In this document: piece by piece, positions 15,224-23,073 of the stretch
Numbering within the stretch: the stretch's first letter is position 1
Layout: each line of letters opens with the position of its first letter
Assembly: GCA_041753515.1 (NCBI GenBank)
Contig: JBGSUE010000025.1
Coordinates: 1 to 27,433, forward strand
Length of the DNA stretch: 27,433 bases
DNA from: JBGSUE01 sp041753515
GTDB taxonomy: Bacteria > Patescibacteriota > Microgenomatia > UBA10105 > UBA927
Direction of reading: 5' to 3'
Translations under genes and position numbers: made by a program
The notes under the pieces: model-generated
Database searches by the model: none
What the model saw: the letters and a program-made list of their open reading frames with translations, nothing else
What the model was told of the DNA's origin: nothing

Positions 15224-17675
15224 ATTTTCATATAATCACTTCTTGTATCATATCCAATCCGAACCGTTTATCAATGATGAAATATCATGGTATTTCCATA
15301 CGGAGTTTTTCGATAAAGCCTTTATTAAGCATGATTTTTCTTCACAGTTTTGGACTTCGTACGAAGGATTTGATCAGCCGCCTCTGGCTAAATATTTTTA
15401 CGGATACTGTCTCTATTCAGCAGACCCTGATTATGCAGTAAAGCGCAATGAATTGCTCAATAGGTATGGAAGATGGCAATTTTATTTCAACCAGAATTTG
15501 CTTGATACACTAAATACTTCTCAATTTGCTCCGGAAATATTGGCACTGAGATACTGCAATTCAGTAAATGGTATTGTAGCAGCGTTGGGTATGTTTGTTC
15601 TGCTGTATGTCCTGTCAGGCAGTATGATAGCAGCGTTTGTTACAACTATCCTGATTCTATATACACCGCTTTATTCTTCCGTTTCTGCCCGGGCTACGAA
15701 CGATGCACAATGGTTCGGTCTGAGTGTCTGGATGCTGGTGAGTTATCTGTATTACCTGAAAACGACAAAACGTGGTTATTATATTGCGGCAGCAGTATTG
15801 GCAGGATTATCTGTAGGGTCAAAACTGACCGGACTTATGGTTGTGTTTGGGCTTGTCTTTCATAAAATACTCAGATATTCGGTGTACGGGTTTTCAGCGA
15901 TTGAGAGAAGATATTGTGTTGTATTTTTTTCTGTGTTTTGTGGGGTATGGCTGCTTATTAATCCGACCCTATGGTCATCGCCAATTGTTAGTACGTTGGA
16001 TTTTTTTAGATTCCGAACCCGCCAGACACAGATTTTCCAATTGATGAACACAGGCCCGCCGCTGTATTCGATATCCGAAAAAGCAAACGCAGTGATTTCC
16101 GTGATGTTTATACCGGTGAAAAATATCCTTGAAAGCTCAGGGTTGCTTACAAAATACTGGATTCTTCAAACCGGAATACTCATTATTGGCTTAGTGGCGT
16201 TGTGGAGGAAAAATAGTGATACGATATCATCCGTTGCACTCACTGCATCCTTGACCTTGTTGACCGTGGGAATTGCCACGCTTCCTGTTCTGTGGGACAG
16301 ATATTTTCTTCCATTTTATATCCCGGTCGGGATACTGTTTAGTACAGGTATAACCTGGATAATAACAAAATACGGATGCATTATTCTGAAATATGTACAA
16401 AATCACTACGCGTATATTATTTTTCTGAGTGTTTCAGTTCTGTTTTTATATCCACAGATGCAATTCCGTGAACCGAATCTTCTTGATATTATTGAAACAT
16501 GGGCAATAGGGACGAACGTAAAGGATCAGGCAGTACTGATGTTTCATGATGCTGCCGGGATACGTCCTTTGTATGTATTGTTTATTGTCAGAGCAATCCT
16601 GAATTCACTTTTCCACTATTTCAGTCCGTATTATTTTCTGTATTATTCTATCCTGTTGTCATTGACGTTGTATGTTGGGTATAAAAGCATTATAAAACAG
16701 AGTGTCCGGCTTGATGTAGCAGCAATTATTACATTTATATTTCTCATATCTCCGGTAACCGTTGATACATATTGGAGGCTTGGCGCGGCGGAGAGCCTGT
16801 TTGCATTTCTGCTTGTTGCCAGTCTGTATTTTCTTGTGCAATCGAAATTTTTCCTAGCGACTATTACAATATTGCTTCAGCTTTTTGTCAAAGAAACATC
16901 CGTTTTTATTACGCCAGTATTTATTGCATATCTTCTCTACAAAAAAAGACGTATTCCAGCTTTCGGTATCGGAATTGGCTTTATATACTTACTTTATAAA
17001 TTGATTCTTTTGTCAGTATCTGCAAATGCCGATTTCAGCGGGTATTTAACGATGTATTCTCCTGAACTAGTCAGCATAGTGGATATGTTCTGGTACTACA
17101 TCGCGGCTCATGCATTTTATATTGTTGTATTTTTTGTATCGGTAGTCCTGTTTATTCTCAGGGAGAAATCGAAGAATTATGTATATGAGCTTATGTTGAT
17201 TGGTCTCATCATAGCAAACATGGCATCGCTCACGTTGTTTCATAATAAAAATCAGCCGTATTATTTTTATCCGACGATGGTCGTTATTCTGGTTTTTTTC
17301 CTGAGAGAACTATCATTGTTACAGAAACAGTATGTTATTGCTGTATTGGGATATATGAGCATGATGTTTTTCCTGCTCAAAATTCCTTGGTTTGCCTACG
17401 ACAGGGCATTATTTTGGAATGAGGATTATACAGGTGACGGTGCACTGATTCGGGAGATTCAACACGCACCACCATCAGTGGTATATGAATTTGAACACCC
17501 TCGCCGTCCTGATTATCCTCCAGCGCTTGAGCTTTATCAGCACATGAAGCCATATACAGAACCGACTCGGTTTGTAAAAGTTCACTATGTTCAAGACGAA
17601 ACACCGGATGGGTATCAAACGCTTTGTGCGCAATCTTTTTTCGGGTCAAATGTCTGTAAATGGAAGATGAAATAG
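15147..17675 (+). CDS. Large GT-C-like membrane glycosyltransferase, possibly two fused units
   Basis: An 842-residue polytopic protein. The N-terminal half (to ~450) begins RRKRVLLFVLSVLVLIFSYNHF, then FINDEISWYFHTEFF and FDQPPLAKYFYGYCLY; an Asp-Glu pair in the first outer loop followed by a [DQ]PPLA[KR]-type motif is characteristic of the GT39/ArnT-type mannosyltransferase fold. The second half (~450-842) starts with RPLYVLFIVRAILNSLFHYFSPYYFLYY, which looks like the start of a second GT-C unit, and ends in a short soluble tail. Start chosen at ATG 15147, directly before the basic run and TM1; the frame extends to 15093. It overlaps the divergent gene at its 5' end. The Nudix gene follows in another frame. 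Confidence 0.75.
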   Translation: MLPRGVFNFQRRKRVLLFVLSVLVLIFSYNHFLYHIQSEPFINDEISWYFHTEFFDKAFIKHDFSSQFWTSYEGFDQPPLAKYFYGYCLYSADPDYAVKRNELLNRYGRWQFYFNQNLLDTLNTSQFAPEILALRYCNSVNGIVAALGMFVLLYVLSGSMIAAFVTTILILYTPLYSSVSARATNDAQWFGLSVWMLVSYLYYLKTTKRGYYIAAAVLAGLSVGSKLTGLMVVFGLVFHKILRYSVYGFSAIERRYCVVFFSVFCGVWLLINPTLWSSPIVSTLDFFRFRTRQTQIFQLMNTGPPLYSISEKANAVISVMFIPVKNILESSGLLTKYWILQTGILIIGLVALWRKNSDTISSVALTASLTLLTVGIATLPVLWDRYFLPFYIPVGILFSTGITWIITKYGCIILKYVQNHYAYIIFLSVSVLFLYPQMQFREPNLLDIIETWAIGTNVKDQAVLMFHDAAGIRPLYVLFIVRAILNSLFHYFSPYYFLYYSILLSLTLYVGYKSIIKQSVRLDVAAIITFIFLISPVTVDTYWRLGAAESLFAFLLVASLYFLVQSKFFLATITILLQLFVKETSVFITPVFIAYLLYKKRRIPAFGIGIGFIYLLYKLILLSVSANADFSGYLTMYSPELVSIVDMFWYYIAAHAFYIVVFFVSVVLFILREKSKNYVYELMLIGLIIANMASLTLFHNKNQPYYFYPTMVVILVFFLRELSLLQKQYVIAVLGYMSMMFFLLKIPWFAYDRALFWNEDYTGDGALIREIQHAPPSVVYEFEHPRRPDYPPALELYQHMKPYTEPTRFVKVHYVQDETPDGYQTLCAQSFFGSNVCKWKMK

Positions 17676-17677
17676 GG

Positions 17678-17683
17678 TATTAT
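17678..17683 (+). promoter_or_regulatory. -10 element 6 nt before the Nudix ATG
   Basis: TATTAT ends exactly 6 nt before the ATG at 17690 and lies just after the preceding stop codon (17673-17675). At 17-nt spacing the -35 position is TGTAAA, a weak match. The position favours the start at 17690 over the in-frame ATG at 17660. Confidence 0.5.
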
Positions 17684-17689
17684 TCATTT

Positions 17690-18163
17690 ATGATTACTTG
17701 TACGTTCGAAAAAGGGTACACGGATAATCTGCGCCATGTGGTGGTACATGCGCTTGTTGTGAGGGACAATAAAGAGGTCCTACTGGCAAAACGCACAGGG
17801 GATATGCTTGAGACCGGTAAGTGGAACATTCCAGGCGGATTCATGCAGAGGGACGAGACGGCTGTGCAGGCAGTCTTACGCGAACTCTACGAAGAAACCG
17901 GATGGGAGGGGAAGATCGTATCCCTATTCCGGATAAATTCCAATCCAAACCGTCCCAGCGAGGACCGGCAGAATGTGATTTTTGAGTATCTCATCCAACC
18001 AACTGTCGAGTCGGGGCGTCCGGATCATGAATCAAGCGACATTGCCTGGGTAGATTTCAACAATCTCATGCCGGAAGATGACTATGCATTCGACCATGGG
18101 CAGTCTCTTTATTTGCTTAAAAAGTATTTTGAAAATCCATTCCCGCTTCCGGTTATTGAGTAA
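17690..18163 (+). CDS. Nudix hydrolase
   Basis: A 157-residue cytosolic protein with a complete Nudix box, GFMQRDETAVQAVLREL then YEETGW, matching Gx5Ex7REUxEExGU, at ~49-71. The strands HVVVHALVVRDNKEVLLAKR and WNIPGG before it and VIFEYLIQPTV after it form the fold. It hydrolyses a nucleoside diphosphate linked to another moiety; the substrate (ADP-ribose, NADH or an oxidised nucleotide) cannot be told. It sits between the glycosyltransferase gene and dnaG with its own promoter-like -10. The end of the gene is followed by a 110-nt region of repeats. Confidence 0.9.
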   Translation: MITCTFEKGYTDNLRHVVVHALVVRDNKEVLLAKRTGDMLETGKWNIPGGFMQRDETAVQAVLRELYEETGWEGKIVSLFRINSNPNRPSEDRQNVIFEYLIQPTVESGRPDHESSDIAWVDFNNLMPEDDYAFDHGQSLYLLKKYFENPFPLPVIE

Positions 18164-18178
18164 TGTATAATCACCAAA

Positions 18179-18212
18179 CGGGATTGCTTCGTCGCAGACT
18201 CCTCGCAATGAC
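18179..18212. repeat. Palindromic intergenic repeat, copy 1 (GATTGCTTCG...CTCGCAATGACA type)
   Basis: GGGATTGCTTCGTCG is followed after a short loop by CTCGCAATGACA; ATTGC and GCAAT are the inverted arms. A second copy of the same type lies at 21569-21605. This repeat type is common between genes in many unrelated bacteria. Confidence 0.75.
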
Positions 18213-18221
18213 AGTTTTCTA

Positions 18222-18249
18222 TTTACCCATTACCACTAACCAATTACGA
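18222..18249 (+). repeat. Four degenerate 7-nt tandem repeats before dnaG
   Basis: Four contiguous heptamers with consensus nTnACCA (18222-18228, 18229-18235, 18236-18242, 18243-18249) lie between the palindromic repeat and the dnaG -10 element. The period and the AC-core resemble the array before the histidine kinase gene at 8636-8663. Confidence 0.6.
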
Positions 18250-18258
18250 CACACATAG

Positions 18259-18264
18259 TATAAT
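18259..18264 (+). promoter_or_regulatory. -10 element before dnaG
   Basis: A perfect TATAAT ends 9 nt before the ATG at 18274, so the leader would be only about 3 nt. No clear -35 sits at 16-18 nt upstream, where the heptamer repeats lie. Confidence 0.6.
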
Positions 18265-18273
18265 ACTCCCACT

Positions 18274-20055
18274 ATGGGTGACATTGATGAGGTAAAGTCG
18301 CGGATAAATATCGTCGATCTCATCGGATCCCGGCTGACACTTAAAAAAGCCGGGCGGAATTTCAAGGCTCTGTGTCCGTTTCATAATGAAAAAACACCAT
18401 CATTTATGGTATCCCCAGAGAGGGGCAGCTGGCATTGTTTCGGATGCGGCAAAGGCGGCTCAGCGATTGACTGGGTGATGGAGTATGAGCACGTGGATTT
18501 TGTGGAAGCCCTTGAAACATTGGCTGACAAAGCCGGAGTAAAACTTGAACGCCGGTATGACCAGTCGCCGGAAGGGAAACTCAAAGAAATAATACTTGCG
18601 GCAAATCACTTGGCTGGGGAATATTTCCGGTACATTCTTACCACCCATCCGATGGGTGAAAAAGCCCGACAATACTTGAAAAATCGTGGGGTGTCGGATA
18701 AAACAGCCGCGACATTTGGCCTCGGGTATGCCCCCAACAGCTGGGACGGACTGTTGAAATTTTTAGGGAAAAAGGGATATGACACAAAACTGCTCGTACA
18801 GGCCGGATTGGTAGTCGAGTCAAAACGCGGTGGATATGACCGGTTCCGCGGACGGCTTATGTTTCCCCAGCGAACGCACCGGGGGATCGTCGTAGGATTT
18901 TCCGGAAGAGTACTTGATCCGGCAGTCAAAGAGGCAAAATATATCAATACGTCCGATACGCCGGTCTACTCTAAAAGCAACATCCTTTTTGGATTTGATA
19001 TCACAAAAGATGCTGTCGTGCGTGAAGGTTTTGTCATTCTCATGGAAGGGGAGTTTGATATAATTTCCAGTTTTCAGGAAGGTATTCCCAATGTGGTTGC
19101 GATTAAAGGGAGTGCGCTGACTGAAGGGCACGTGCATCTTCTCAAAAGGTTCACGGAACGGATTGTCTTTTGCCTGGATGCCGATCCTGCCGGAGATGCC
19201 GCATCGCGGCGCGGGATGGAGCTTGCGGACCGGGCAGGGTTTGATATGAGGGTCGTTGATATCCCCGGCGGCAAGGATCCGGACGAGGCGGTTCGGGAAA
19301 ACGTCGGATTGTTTAAAACTGCTGTAAAAAAAGCCGAACCGATATACGATTACCTCATCAGATCTGTCGTGAAACGTTTTGATGCAACAAGTGCATTCGG
19401 GAAGAAGAAGATCAGCGAAGAGCTTTCGCCTATTTTGTCCCGCATTGATAATCCTGTTGTCCGCGCGCATTACGTAAAAAAAACTGCAGAAACGCTGGAT
19501 ATAACGGAGGATATAGTTGAGTCTGAAATGATACGTGCCGTAAAACAGTCTGTTATTTTCCGTGCTGATAGTAAACAGGAAAAGACCATGCAAAAAGACG
19601 TTCGGGATTCGATTGATACGATGGAAATATACCTTCTGGCAATGATTCTTCAGACCAACACCCGTGATATGCTCGAAGAGCTGGTGCAATTGGGTACAGA
19701 CGGTATTCATCAGCCTGCAGTACGGCGCATTGTCACGCTTCTTCATGAATATATGTCAAAAACCGCCACATTTTTTATCCGTGATTTTGCAGACACATTG
19801 CCAAATGAGTTCGTGAAAATTTTTGACGAGGCGTTTTTGTGGGATCTTTCCGATAGTGCCGGCAATGAAGAAGAAACAGCACGGGAATGGACGTGGGCAC
19901 TTATGCAATACCAGCGTTTACGGATTAAGAATGAGTTGAAAATCCTTACGTCGACTATGACGGACGCGCCGGAAGATGCTGATCAGGCCACGGTTTCACG
20001 TATCAGGGAGCTGACGGAGCAATTGAGGACTCTGGAAAAATCGCAGGTTGTCTGA
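18274..20055 (+). CDS. dnaG: DNA primase
   Basis: A 593-residue primase that makes RNA primers at the replication fork. The N-terminal CHC2 zinc domain shows C34, H37, C55 and C58 (CPFHNEKTPSF, then WHCFGCGKGG). The catalytic core includes the RNA-polymerase-like region with FGLGYAP, GRLMFP and GFSGR, then the TOPRIM domain (~255-335) with MEGEFDII and the DADPAGD metal site (~305-311). A helical C-terminal region (~400-593) would bind the helicase. Length and domain order are normal. The Nudix gene is 110 nt upstream; rpoD follows closely, recalling the classical dnaG-rpoD pairing of the macromolecular synthesis operon. Confidence 0.97.
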   Translation: MGDIDEVKSRINIVDLIGSRLTLKKAGRNFKALCPFHNEKTPSFMVSPERGSWHCFGCGKGGSAIDWVMEYEHVDFVEALETLADKAGVKLERRYDQSPEGKLKEIILAANHLAGEYFRYILTTHPMGEKARQYLKNRGVSDKTAATFGLGYAPNSWDGLLKFLGKKGYDTKLLVQAGLVVESKRGGYDRFRGRLMFPQRTHRGIVVGFSGRVLDPAVKEAKYINTSDTPVYSKSNILFGFDITKDAVVREGFVILMEGEFDIISSFQEGIPNVVAIKGSALTEGHVHLLKRFTERIVFCLDADPAGDAASRRGMELADRAGFDMRVVDIPGGKDPDEAVRENVGLFKTAVKKAEPIYDYLIRSVVKRFDATSAFGKKKISEELSPILSRIDNPVVRAHYVKKTAETLDITEDIVESEMIRAVKQSVIFRADSKQEKTMQKDVRDSIDTMEIYLLAMILQTNTRDMLEELVQLGTDGIHQPAVRRIVTLLHEYMSKTATFFIRDFADTLPNEFVKIFDEAFLWDLSDSAGNEEETAREWTWALMQYQRLRIKNELKILTSTMTDAPEDADQATVSRIRELTEQLRTLEKSQVV

Positions 20056-20061
20056 TATAAT
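20056..20061 (+). promoter_or_regulatory. -10 element at the start of the rpoD leader
   Basis: A perfect TATAAT begins immediately after the dnaG stop codon (20053-20055), 51 nt before the rpoD ATG at 20113. No good -35 is seen. rpoD may therefore have its own promoter besides readthrough from dnaG. Confidence 0.45.
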
Positions 20062-20112
20062 CAGCGGCAATAGACGAAACGGTTTGTTTTTACCCGATCC
20101 GGTCTGTATTGA

Positions 20113-21252
20113 ATGCAGACGGATACTGGTTTCATAAAAAAAACAAGCGTTGACGATATCCATATGACCAAAAAAAAGACCATTTCAACGGTTGGCGATC
20201 TTCTCAAGGAAGGAAAAGAGAACGGATTTATTACGCAGGATGATATTCTTCTTCTTTTCCCAAAACCCGAACTTCGTATAAAAGAAATTGACGAGCTGTA
20301 CGGTAAGCTCATCTCGCAGGGGACAGACGTTTTTGAAAATACGTCCAAGGATGAGGAAAAGGAAGCCTCCAAAAGCATCCAGGAACTGGAAAAGGAAATT
20401 GAGGCGCTTGTCCGGGCAAGTGCGGAAGGCGTGTCCGATCCCGTCCGGATGTACCTCAAAGAAATCGGGCGTGTGCCGCTACTCACGTTTGCCGATGAAA
20501 TTTCTCTTGCCAAACGGTATGAAAAAGGGGATAAGCGGGCAAAGAAAAAACTGATTGAATCCAATCTTCGTCTCGTCGTCTCCATTGCCAAAAAATACAT
20601 CGGCCGGGGTATGAGCCTCTTGGATCTTATTCAGGAAGGGAATCAGGGGCTGATCCGTGCGGTTGAAAAATACGACTGGCGAAAAGGGTATAAGTTTTCA
20701 ACGTATGCCACATGGTGGATCCGGCAGGCTATCACACGGGCCATTGCCGATCAGGCCCGTACCATCCGTATTCCGGTCCACATGGTTGAGACCATCAACC
20801 GGTTTGCCCGGGCCTCACGCCGACTGATGCAGGATTTAGGGAGAGAGCCCCAGCCGGAGGAGATAGCTAAAATCATGGAAGTGGATGTAACAAAAGTCCG
20901 GGAGATTATGAAAGTATCCCAGGAACCCACAAGCCTTGAGACGCCGGTCGGGGATGAGGAAGACAGCCATCTGGGAGATTTCATTTCCGATCAGGGTCCA
21001 TCCCCATTTGATCAGACGAGCCGCCAACTTCTCAAAGAACATATGGAGGAAGTGCTGGCGACGTTGTCGGACCGCGAGAAAAAAGTGCTGATCCTCCGCT
21101 TCGGTTTGGAAGACGGCAGGCCGCGGACGCTTGAGGAGGTGGGGGCACTTTTCGGCGTCACCCGCGAGCGCATCCGTCAGATCGAAGCAAAGGCTCTCCG
21201 CAAACTCCGCCACCCCTCGAGAAGTAAGAGACTGCGTGATTATCTGGAGTGA
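20113..21252 (+). CDS. rpoD: Primary RNA polymerase sigma factor (sigma-70)
   Basis: A 379-residue sigma factor. An N-terminal region-1.1-like domain (~28-75, VGDLLKEGKENGFITQDDILLLFP) is followed by region 1.2 (DPVRMYLKEIGRVPLLT), region 2 with NLRLVVSIAKKYIGRGMSLLDLIQEGNQGLIRAVEKYD and the -10-binding YKFSTYATWWIRQAITRAI, region 3, and region 4 with TLEEVGALFGVTRERIRQIEAKALRKLRHP for -35 binding. Compact size with no large non-conserved insert. Starts at 20113 or 20164 (MTKKKTISTVGDLL) are both possible; the second lies nearer the conserved domain. The small membrane protein gene starts 1 nt after its stop. Region 2.4 is standard, consistent with TATAAT elements across the window. Confidence 0.97.
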   Translation: MQTDTGFIKKTSVDDIHMTKKKTISTVGDLLKEGKENGFITQDDILLLFPKPELRIKEIDELYGKLISQGTDVFENTSKDEEKEASKSIQELEKEIEALVRASAEGVSDPVRMYLKEIGRVPLLTFADEISLAKRYEKGDKRAKKKLIESNLRLVVSIAKKYIGRGMSLLDLIQEGNQGLIRAVEKYDWRKGYKFSTYATWWIRQAITRAIADQARTIRIPVHMVETINRFARASRRLMQDLGREPQPEEIAKIMEVDVTKVREIMKVSQEPTSLETPVGDEEDSHLGDFISDQGPSPFDQTSRQLLKEHMEEVLATLSDREKKVLILRFGLEDGRPRTLEEVGALFGVTRERIRQIEAKALRKLRHPSRSKRLRDYLE

Positions 21253-21253
21253 T

Positions 21254-21550
21254 ATGATTGATTTTGAGAATTTTGTCAGAAATTCTCTCTTTTTGACTTT
21301 CTTCAATATTTTACTTCTTGTTGTTGGATATATTGTTTATGAAAAAACGGAGAACATTTTTTACGTTCTTCTTGTGCTGTTTGTTCCGCAGATTATTTTA
21401 GGATTTCCATATATGGTGAAAAATCTCTATCGTTTAACCCAAATTGCAAAAATACTTTTGTTGATCGGTATCATTGCACTGTTTCTTTTTGCAATATATC
21501 TGTTCAAAACTCCATATAGGCATGTACAAGGAAATATTTTTATTCCATAA
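21254..21550 (+). CDS. Small membrane protein of unknown function
   Basis: A 98-residue protein with three membrane helices (~13-31, ~36-52, ~66-87) and a short basic C terminus. The ATG at 21254 lies 1 nt after the rpoD stop, with GGAG 4 nt before it inside rpoD, one of the few Shine-Dalgarno-like motifs in the window. No family recognised. A palindromic repeat follows 18 nt after the stop. Confidence 0.6.
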   Translation: MIDFENFVRNSLFLTFFNILLLVVGYIVYEKTENIFYVLLVLFVPQIILGFPYMVKNLYRLTQIAKILLLIGIIALFLFAIYLFKTPYRHVQGNIFIP

Positions 21551-21568
21551 TTTTATTCTGTTTTCTAT

Positions 21569-21605
21569 GGGATTGCTTCGCCGTTTGAACGGTCTCGCAA
21601 TGACA
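21569..21605. repeat. Palindromic intergenic repeat, copy 2 (GATTGCTTCG...CTCGCAATGACA type)
   Basis: TGGGATTGCTTCG and CTCGCAATGACAT match copy 1 at 18179-18212. The centre differs and holds its own small stem CCGTT/ACGG. The conserved arms with a variable centre suggest a dispersed, possibly mobile, repeat. It lies between convergent genes and might also act in transcription ending there. Confidence 0.75.
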
Positions 21606-21640
21606 TAAGATATTATAGTTATTTATTAACGCTTGAGTCG

Positions 21641-22393
21641 TCAATTCACGATTTTGTGAGTGTGGGTTTTGATGTGGTCTTCGCAAAAGCACCGCTCCGG
21701 TTTGCAGTCGTGGCACCAGTAGAAAATTTTACGATCGTTTTCCGTTTTACCGCATATGGTGCATATAAGAAACGTGGCGGATTCTTTTTTAAGAACTGTT
21801 TGAGGTTTGGGCATGATTTCCATTCCGAAAAACAGAAGATACGTCACGATGACCGCAAGGGATGTGAGGACAGACACAGGGTCGCCGCTCATAAACGAAA
21901 GAGCGTACATGATCCATGTAATATACGCCAGCCATTTTACCTGTATACGCAGAATGAAAAAAAGATAAAGAGGGTAGTCCGGATACAGATGGGCAAATGC
22001 CAAAAATAATGACGTATAGAGGTGAGTGTTGGGAATAGTGGCATGTGGCAATAGAAAAGAAATAATGACTGTTAGAATGTAGATAGTGAAAAAATAGAGC
22101 ACATATTTGAATGATCCCCATGTTTTTTCAAGGGAAGTTCCGAAAAAGTAATACATATACCAGATAAATACCGACCAGATGGGGGATGTGGACAGAGGCA
22201 AAACGACAAATGTAAACACTCTCCACCATTGGCCGGACAGGACGAGCTGCATAGAAAGAGGGAAGAGGGAAATGATCCGGGGAGCCAGATAGACAAGAAT
22301 AAACGAGACAACCTGGGCGATGATCAGATAGTAGGTTATGTTGGGCGGGATATGTTTTCCCACTTTCTGTTCAAGCGTATCAAGAAATTTCAT
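21641..22393 (-). CDS. Rhomboid-like membrane protein lacking catalytic residues, with a zinc-binding tail
   Basis: A 250-residue protein with about six membrane helices and a cytosolic tail. LSGQWWRVFTFVVLP (~52-66) is the rhomboid GQxWRxxTxxFLP-type motif and the following helix arrangement fits the fold. The serine protease motif GxSG is replaced (YTSLFLAFAHLYP) and the last helix has no catalytic His, so it should be a pseudoprotease like derlins. The tail (~210-248) holds CTICGK, then WCHDCKPERCFCEDHIKTHTH, a Cys/His cluster likely to bind zinc. It is the last gene of the trehalose/L,D-transpeptidase operon, its ATG overlapping the previous stop by 4 nt. Its role may be membrane-protein handling. 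Confidence 0.75.
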   Translation of the reverse strand: MKFLDTLEQKVGKHIPPNITYYLIIAQVVSFILVYLAPRIISLFPLSMQLVLSGQWWRVFTFVVLPLSTSPIWSVFIWYMYYFFGTSLEKTWGSFKYVLYFFTIYILTVIISFLLPHATIPNTHLYTSLFLAFAHLYPDYPLYLFFILRIQVKWLAYITWIMYALSFMSGDPVSVLTSLAVIVTYLLFFGMEIMPKPQTVLKKESATFLICTICGKTENDRKIFYWCHDCKPERCFCEDHIKTHTHKIVN

Positions 22394-23073
22394 GTTTGGG
22401 GTGCTTTTCCGTAAATGATGATCCTGGTGCCGGGGTTTGAATCGCCTGCTCTGACGGATGACTTCCCGTCCGGGATAACAGGATCAGCCCATGCATACAG
22501 GATTCCGGCCTCTTCCGGTTTCATATTGATGCACCCATGGCTCATCGGGTGGCCGAAATTGTTGTGCCAGTAGGCTCCATGAATGCCGTATCCTCGCTGC
22601 ATAGGAATGTCACTATTGTAAAAATACATGGTATAGGGGACATTCGGGAGATTGTAATACGTGCCGAGCGCCTTGTTGCCCCCGGACATTCTGGTATAGC
22701 GCAGTTTAATCCAGATATGGAATTCCCCCGTGGGGGTCCTGCCCCATTTTCCCGTTGATACAAGAAAATCATAGACTTTCCGGTTACCTTCAAACGCAGA
22801 GAGTCTCTGGTTCGTGAGGTCTACCTCAATCCGTTTTTCTTCTGTAGTCTCTCCTAAAACCACATGTTTCGCATCACGAACAGGAGAATCAATAGCAAGA
22901 GGACGAAACGTTTTCCTATGAAATTCGCCATCTGTGGAAGAATCTATTTCTCCGGTCAAGGAGTCCGGGAGTATCGGATTTTGGGCGGAGAGTGTGTAGG
23001 GAAGGACGGCAGTTGCCAGGAAAAATCCAGCCACAAGTGAAGCCATGAGACCGAATATCTTGAAGTATTTCAT
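22390..23073 (-). CDS. L,D-transpeptidase (YkuD domain)
   Basis: A 227-residue exported enzyme. The signal peptide/anchor (~7-27) precedes a linker and the YkuD domain (~80-225). Catalytic signature HGAYWHNNFGHPMSHGCINM shows H165, H179 and the nucleophile C181. It cross-links or modifies peptidoglycan through an L,D bond. The start ATG overlaps the otsB stop (ATGA), and TATACT (23085-23080 on this strand) ends 6 nt before it, so it may also be transcribed on its own. The link with trehalose genes suggests an envelope or osmotic-stress role. Confidence 0.93.
   Translation of the reverse strand: MKYFKIFGLMASLVAGFFLATAVLPYTLSAQNPILPDSLTGEIDSSTDGEFHRKTFRPLAIDSPVRDAKHVVLGETTEEKRIEVDLTNQRLSAFEGNRKVYDFLVSTGKWGRTPTGEFHIWIKLRYTRMSGGNKALGTYYNLPNVPYTMYFYNSDIPMQRGYGIHGAYWHNNFGHPMSHGCINMKPEEAGILYAWADPVIPDGKSSVRAGDSNPGTRIIIYGKAPQT

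Noticed and set aside
18820..19746. 308-residue minus-strand ORF inside dnaG
   Set aside because: Antisense shadow; composition is Arg/His/Cys-rich and unlike a protein, while the plus strand encodes complete DnaG motifs.
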